Source of the DNA: Paenibacillaceae bacterium
Lineage (GTDB): Bacteria; Bacillota; Bacilli; Paenibacillales; Paenibacillaceae
Direction: 5' to 3'
Length of the DNA: 64,000 nt
Assembly (NCBI GenBank): GCA_900766135.1
Contig: CAAFUF010000036.1
Span: forward strand, 1 to 64,000
Part shown: positions 59,802 to 64,000 of the stretch, in pieces
Position numbering within the stretch: position 1 is the stretch's first letter
How the letters are laid out: every line of letters begins with the position of its first letter
Notes under the pieces: generated by a model
What the model saw: the letters and a program-made list of their open reading frames with translations, nothing else
The model's database searches: none
Told to the model about the DNA's origin: nothing
Made by a program: the position numbers and the translations under genes

Positions 59802-60629
59802 CTAACCCTTCAGCCCGCTCTGGGCAAAACCGTCGACGATGTGACGCTGGGCGACCAGGTACAAGACCATCACCGGGATCATGGACAATGCGGCGATCGC
59901 CATCGTAGCTCCCCAGTCCATCTGCACCTCGGAGCGAAAATATTGAAAGGCCAACGGCAAAGGCATGTGCTCCGGGTCGGTCAGCACAAGCAGCGGCCAG
60001 TTAAACTCGTTAAAGTTGGCCAGAAACGTGATGACGCCAAGCGTCCATAGGATCGTTCCGGACATGCGGACATACACCGTCCAGAGCACCCGGATCGCGC
60101 CGCCCCCGTCAATCGTAGCCGCCTCCGCCAATTCTTTGGGGATCGACAGGAACGACTGCCGCAACAGAAAGATCGCGAAACCGCTGGCCAAATGCGGGAC
60201 GACGACGCCGGCCAACGTATTCAGCAAGTTCATCTGATTCACGATGAGATACGTCGGTACAAGCGTCACCTGCATCGGAATCATCATCGTCATCAGCACG
60301 AACAGGAACAAGATATCCCGGCCCGGGAACCGGTAATAAGCAAAGGCGAATGCGGCGCAGATACCGACGAACATTTGGCCTAGCGTCTGCAGTACGCCGA
60401 TGCGCAAGCTGTTGGCCAGCCATCGAAAAAAAGGAACCTCGGTCAGCACTTTGACATAGTTCTCCCAATGCACCGGCCCCGTCCAGACGAGATGCCCGGA
60501 GAAGACGTATGCCTCCGACCGCAGCGAAATGGACATCATCCAAACGACCGGCACCATCGCCAGCAGCGCCAGCCCTACGAGCAGCACATGCTTGCAGGTC
60601 TCCCCTATCCGTCTCCAATAGTGAGCCAT
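59802..60629 (-). CDS. ABC transporter permease (UgpE-like)
   Basis: 275-residue permease of the carbohydrate type with six helices. The start is ATG at 60629 after AAAGGAGGTGG (an ATG six codons upstream overlaps that site). EAA loop: ELAEAATIDGGGAIRVLWTVY near 180. It follows UgpA after 24 bp and is the MalG/UgpE-type partner. No ATPase gene lies in the cluster, so a shared ATPase of the MsmX type must energise it. Confidence 0.87.
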   Translation of the reverse strand: MAHYWRRIGETCKHVLLVGLALLAMVPVVWMMSISLRSEAYVFSGHLVWTGPVHWENYVKVLTEVPFFRWLANSLRIGVLQTLGQMFVGICAAFAFAYYRFPGRDILFLFVLMTMMIPMQVTLVPTYLIVNQMNLLNTLAGVVVPHLASGFAIFLLRQSFLSIPKELAEAATIDGGGAIRVLWTVYVRMSGTILWTLGVITFLANFNEFNWPLLVLTDPEHMPLPLAFQYFRSEVQMDWGATMAIAALSMIPVMVLYLVAQRHIVDGFAQSGLKG

Positions 60630-60653
60630 TCGGCCACCTCCTTTCATCGATTG

Positions 60654-61547
60654 TCAGGAATAATGAACGGTGTTCCGGGACAAGCGCAGTTGAACAACCG
60701 TGATGAGCAGAACCAAGGCAAACAGGAGGACGGAGATTGCCGCCGCCTTGCCGATGCTGAAGAACTGGAACGCTTCCTGGTACAATTGATGCACCAACAC
60801 GTTTGACGAGTTGTTCGGACCTCCGCCCGTCATAATTTTAATCAGCGTAAAATTTTGGAACGAGGAGATTATGCCCATAATGACGATAAACAGCGTGATC
60901 GGCGACAACAGCGGCAGCGTAATATGAACCAACCGGCGCAGCCATCCCGCACCGTCGAGGGAAGCCGCCTCGTACAATCCTTTGTCGATGGCCTTCAGCC
61001 CCGACACATACAGCAGCATCTCGTAACCGAAGCCTTTCCAGATGCCGACAATCGCCACCGCCCATAGCGAGGAGGAGGCGTCCGACAGCCAGTTCGGCCC
61101 GTCCATGCCGAAGAACCGAAGCAACTCGTTCACGACACCGTGCTGATCGTCGTACATCAAACTCCAGACGATCGCCACAACAGCTATCGGGGAAACGACC
61201 GGCAAGTAGAAAATAAACCGGTACACCGCCCGCCCCCTCAGCAGACTCTCCATCAGCAAAGCTAACCCAAGACCAAGCCCGATCGAAATTGGCATCGTCA
61301 TGAGCAAATACAGAACCGTGTTGCGCATAGACGTCCAGAATACTTCATCCCGCAGCAGTTCCGTATAATTCGACATCCCGACGAAGGTACGATCCGGGCT
61401 GACCATGTTCCATTGCTGGAAGCTGAGCAGGAACGTGAACAGGAACGGGTAAACGAAGAAGACAGCGTACAACACGATGGCCGGTACCAGAAAAAGCAGC
61501 GGCAGCAGCAGCATTTGCCGGCGATAGCCGAGCATAGGCTTCTTCAA
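60654..61547 (-). CDS. ABC transporter permease (UgpA-like)
   Basis: 297-residue MalF/UgpA-type permease with six helices. TTG start at 61547 follows AGGAGG. EAA loop: GLYEAASLDGAGWLRRLVHIT near 185-205. It is the first structural gene after the GlpP-type leader hairpin and sets the order UgpA, UgpE, UgpB, phosphoesterase, HAD phosphatase. Confidence 0.87.
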   Translation of the reverse strand: MKKPMLGYRRQMLLLPLLFLVPAIVLYAVFFVYPFLFTFLLSFQQWNMVSPDRTFVGMSNYTELLRDEVFWTSMRNTVLYLLMTMPISIGLGLGLALLMESLLRGRAVYRFIFYLPVVSPIAVVAIVWSLMYDDQHGVVNELLRFFGMDGPNWLSDASSSLWAVAIVGIWKGFGYEMLLYVSGLKAIDKGLYEAASLDGAGWLRRLVHITLPLLSPITLFIVIMGIISSFQNFTLIKIMTGGGPNNSSNVLVHQLYQEAFQFFSIGKAAAISVLLFALVLLITVVQLRLSRNTVHYS

Positions 61548-61569
61548 AGCGGATTCCTCCTATTGATGC

Positions 61570-61646
61570 AAAAATGAGAAAAAGCTCATCCCAACAATAC
61601 ATAAAGGCCAAATAGCCTATATGATTGTTGTTCAGAGCTTTCTCTT
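61570..61646 (-). promoter_or_regulatory. GlpP-type leader terminator/antiterminator
   Basis: A long hairpin between glpP and the permease genes: on the minus strand GAGAAAGCTC...AACAACAAT..ATAGGC pairs with GGCCTTTAT..ATTGTTG...GAGCTTTTTCTC, followed by ATTTTT. B. subtilis GlpP prevents termination at such an inverted repeat in the glpD leader when glycerol-3-phosphate is bound. The remaining gap to 61787 contains a TTGACA at 61768-61763 without a clear -10. Confidence 0.68.
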
Positions 61647-61787
61647 AGTCATCACTCTAAACAAAAACCGCAAGGGTTTGAATAAATTACTGATCCATCA
61701 TGAACTGCCGTTAAGGCATGTCTTCATGTTAGTCCGGAATGGTTATCGGAGTATGATCGGAATGTCAATTTTCCGTTAAACTCAGGG

Positions 61788-62375
61788 TCAGCCGCTCAAT
61801 TGCTCGAACGACAGGTTCCATAGCGCTCTGTCGCTGACCGACAGAGACGTCGCCCCCGCCGCCAACGCAGCGGATGCCTCGGCTTCCGTCCGGATCAAAC
61901 CGCTGGCCACGAGCGGAGTGGTTTCCAGCTCGGACGCGAACGTCCGGATGATTTTGTCGATCACACCGGGCATCAGTTCGACGCCGTCCGGTTCCAGTTG
62001 GCGGCACAGCTTCAACCCGTTCTCCAGCGCGCCCGAATCGATGACAAACAGATGCAGAATGCTGTACAAACCACAGCGTTTGGCTTCCTTGATCAAATGC
62101 CCCTTTGGCGTAACGATGCCGTCGGCCCCCGCATATTCGGCGACCCATTCGACACTCTCCCGATCGGTGCTGGACAAGCCGCGAATCAGATCGATGTGGA
62201 CGAAGGCCCCTTTGCCGGCTTGTTTCGTCAGCCGAACGCTGTCAACGATTTCCTTGACGGTTCCGCCCATGAAAAACAGATTGTCCACCGCGCTATCCAA
62301 CGCACTGCCCAAGTCCTCCATCCGGCGGACGGCGGCGATGATCGGATGGCCCCCAATTTTGTGCAATAGCCGCAT
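61788..62375 (-). CDS. glpP: Glycerol-3-phosphate-responsive antiterminator GlpP
   Basis: 195-residue RNA-binding regulator that lets polymerase read through a leader terminator when glycerol-3-phosphate is present. Family signatures: GGHPIIAAVRRMEDLGSAL near 8-26, FFMGGTVKEIVDSV near 34, HIDLIRGLSSTDRESV near 61, and PGVIDKIIRTF near 140. TIM-barrel-like length is right. ATG follows GGGAG by about ten bases. It is normally linked to glpF-glpK-glpD; here it is placed before ABC-importer genes, so it probably governs them through the hairpin at 61570-61646. Confidence 0.92.
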   Translation of the reverse strand: MRLLHKIGGHPIIAAVRRMEDLGSALDSAVDNLFFMGGTVKEIVDSVRLTKQAGKGAFVHIDLIRGLSSTDRESVEWVAEYAGADGIVTPKGHLIKEAKRCGLYSILHLFVIDSGALENGLKLCRQLEPDGVELMPGVIDKIIRTFASELETTPLVASGLIRTEAEASAALAAGATSLSVSDRALWNLSFEQLSG

Positions 62376-62558
62376 ACCGCTTCTACTCCCACACTGTCAA
62401 ATCTTGTCGATATCCTTATTATTGTTACGAATTGTCCTTGGCGTACCTGTTTTTCATCAAGTAAACGTAAAATTTTTCTGATGGAAACCCTTCTCCAAAA
62501 CAAAATGTGACCGATTGCCGTCCATAAAGGTGTTATCGGTAAAGGGGGGCAGTATAAC

Positions 62559-62843
62559 ATGCAGCGATCCATGACCCGGCCGGGAAATCATGTGATGAAC
62601 AGCTATGAAACCTACGCAAGCATGCTCTTCCGGATTGCGATGGTTTATCTGGGCAGCCGCGAAGATGCGGAAGAAGCCACGCAGGATACCTTCATCAAAC
62701 TGATGGAAAAAGCGCCCGAGTTCAAGGATGCCGAGCATCAAAAGGCCTGGTTAATCCGGGTGATCACCAATCATTGCAAAACGTTGTTTCGCCGCGGTTG
62801 GCGCAAGCGGGAGGTCAAGCTGGAAGGAGAAGAACAGCCATGA
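62559..62843 (+). CDS. Truncated ECF sigma factor containing region 2 only
   Basis: 94-residue protein from ATG 62559 (AAAGGGGGG ten bases upstream). It contains sigma region 2: MLFRIAMVYLGSREDAEEA then QDTFIKLMEKAPEF and the -10 recognition area HQKAWLIRVITNHCKTLFRR. A full ECF factor of about 165 residues continues with region 4; here the frame ends EGEEQP and stop, overlapping the next gene (ATGA). Region 4, which reads the -35 element, is missing. The partner is membrane-bound, like an anti-sigma factor. It may be a decayed sigma, or work like the split SigO/RsoA pair of B. subtilis. Confidence 0.8.
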   Translation: MQRSMTRPGNHVMNSYETYASMLFRIAMVYLGSREDAEEATQDTFIKLMEKAPEFKDAEHQKAWLIRVITNHCKTLFRRGWRKREVKLEGEEQP

Positions 62844-63823
62844 ACGAGGAGCAATTCCGGTCACAATATAAGAAAGCGGTGGATACGATGAACCCAAGTG
62901 AAGAAATGAAAATGCAAATGGAAGACCGACTGCTGAAGCTACAGACTGTGCGGAAGCGTCCGCGCAAGACAGCGGTTTACCTCGCCGCCAGCATCGCACT
63001 CGTTGCCGGGATCGGACTGGCCGGGCCCAGCCTCTGGCAGCAAGCGAACGGACCGTCGGCGCCGGGAGGCGAAGTCGCCCGGATGAATCCGGGCGTGCCT
63101 GATGCAAGCTCACCCGGCAGCGTCGTCATCCCCAAGATGGAACTGCCGAATAGGAACTCGGGGGCTACGGCCAGCATGGTCGCCCTCGTCGTTTATCAGG
63201 GCAACGTCTATACCCAGGCAGCGACCCGCCTTGATACTGCCGACGCGGCCGCGCTGCGCGGGGATAAACTCGGACGGACCACGGGCGGCATCGATGAATG
63301 GAGCGGCAAGGACGAATACATCGAGTTGGCCTCCAATATCGGCGAAACGGACATGTATGCCGTGAAGGGGTATGATCCGGATTTCCGTATTATGTCGTAT
63401 ACCGAGATTAACGGCGAAGTCTACGCCGAGCTGTTCGAGCGCACCAACGGCATGACCGTAAGCCGCGGAGCCGATCTGCTCGGCAAGCTGAATCTGGAAG
63501 GCCGGATCGCCTCGGCCCAATGGGAGAGCTTCGACAGCTGGAACAACGGACAGCAGCAATATGCGCCGCTGGCGAACGACGAAACGCTGGGCAGCTTCCT
63601 TGCGGCCCTTCAGGACGCCAAGCCGTTAGCGGCGGATTCGCTGATCGATCAAGGCATCTATGACGACGGGAACCGCAAGGTCATCTATCTGACGCTGGAG
63701 GATTACACCCGCGTGGAACTTACGCTGTTCGGCCGGGGACTCGTCCGTTACGGCAATGCTCCGGTCTTTTTCGAGGTCGAGTCCGGCGCGTTCCAGGCAC
63801 TTTGGGAGCAACTGGCGCAGTAA
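62840..63823 (+). CDS. Membrane protein, probable anti-sigma factor
   Basis: 327-residue single-pass protein. The N-terminal cytoplasmic segment (1-44, NEEQFRSQYKKAVDTMNPSEE) is the size of a short sigma-binding domain. A membrane helix follows at about 45-62 (VYLAASIALVAGIGLAGPSL), then a large extracytoplasmic domain with no motif I know. ATG at 62840 overlaps the sigma stop codon, so the two are coupled in translation. It lacks a zinc-binding HxxxCxxC pattern, so it is not a classical ZAS anti-sigma. Confidence 0.7.
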   Translation: MNEEQFRSQYKKAVDTMNPSEEMKMQMEDRLLKLQTVRKRPRKTAVYLAASIALVAGIGLAGPSLWQQANGPSAPGGEVARMNPGVPDASSPGSVVIPKMELPNRNSGATASMVALVVYQGNVYTQAATRLDTADAAALRGDKLGRTTGGIDEWSGKDEYIELASNIGETDMYAVKGYDPDFRIMSYTEINGEVYAELFERTNGMTVSRGADLLGKLNLEGRIASAQWESFDSWNNGQQQYAPLANDETLGSFLAALQDAKPLAADSLIDQGIYDDGNRKVIYLTLEDYTRVELTLFGRGLVRYGNAPVFFEVESGAFQALWEQLAQ

Positions 63824-63838
63824 TCAAACGGGCAATAC

Positions 63839-63876
63839 AGCGGCTAGTTTCTTCGGAAGCCAGCCGCTTCCCTTTG
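63839..63876 (+). terminator. Probable terminator after the anti-sigma gene
   Basis: AGCGGCT..TTTC-TTCG-GAAG..AGCCGCT forms a stem with a UUCG-type loop followed by a short T tract. The final bases to 64000 show no gene. Confidence 0.55.
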
Positions 63877-64000
63877 GGTCAGGGCTCGCTTATGGATTAT
63901 GACTTCCGCACGGGTCTGATATACTTAAAAAACCGTTCCGGATTAAAATAAAAGTAAATGATTCTGCCGGGGGAAGTATCTAAGCAGTAACTAGTGCCCG

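Overview
The window looks like a chromosomal piece of a GC-rich, spore-forming Bacillota of the Paenibacillus type. The signs are strong AGGAGG ribosome sites with frequent TTG and GTG starts, S-layer homology (SLH) surface proteins, CotF-like spore-coat genes behind a sigma-E-like promoter, bacillithiol genes, and very large modular secreted enzymes. There is no rRNA, tRNA, CRISPR array or recognisable transposase. Genus placement is inference from gene content.

Layout. (1) 1-6.4 kb: the N-terminal part of a secreted subtilisin-like protease running off the left edge; a Fur-box-preceded ferredoxin-NADP reductase (yumC type); the yojF-bshB2 bacillithiol pair; and a divergent HesB/IscA-like gene behind two perfect palindromes. 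(2) 6.6-14.8 kb: aldo/keto reductase, MFS exporter, Nudix hydrolase, an FMN-binding fumarate-reductase-like flavoprotein with a TetR regulator, a chemoreceptor, and two CotF-type coat genes. (3) 14.9-24.7 kb: a sulfur operon like the B. subtilis ytlI/ytmI region. It holds a LysR regulator, a cystine-type ABC importer, two flavin monooxygenases, an FMN reductase, an M20 amidohydrolase, a DinB protein, a decayed sarcosine-oxidase-like pseudogene and an adjacent GNAT acetyltransferase. The best guess is uptake and disposal of S-(2-succino)cysteine or similar S-modified cysteines.

(4) 24.8-47.4 kb: a small alarmone synthetase, then a cell-surface block: a 1755-residue SLH protein, a hybrid histidine kinase with a SARP-type response regulator, and an operon of secreted metallophosphoesterase, SLH protein and GH92 alpha-mannosidase. 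That operon starts at a promoter preceded by three Pho-box hexamers at exact 11-bp spacing, which suggests phosphate-starvation control of surface phosphatase and glycan attack. (5) 47.4-56.1 kb: DEAD-box RNA helicase, GNAT acetyltransferase, heterodimeric ABC exporter, CarD-like regulator with a terminator-like leader hairpin, and a lipoprotein fumarate-reductase-like flavoprotein. Its promoter has the same CRP/FNR-type box and the same spacing to the -10 element as the flavoprotein in block 2.

(6) 56.1-62.4 kb: a glycerol-3-phosphate type cluster. The antiterminator GlpP is followed by a leader terminator hairpin, two permeases and a solute-binding lipoprotein (no ATPase), a cytoplasmic metallophosphoesterase and a HAD-IIA phosphatase. 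It fits glycerophosphodiester or glycerol-phosphate uptake and dephosphorylation. (7) 62.5-64 kb: an ECF sigma factor that stops after region 2, translationally coupled to a membrane protein that is probably its anti-sigma factor. Three intergenic blocks (8.9, 48.7 and 56.3 kb) carry hairpin-forming repeats.
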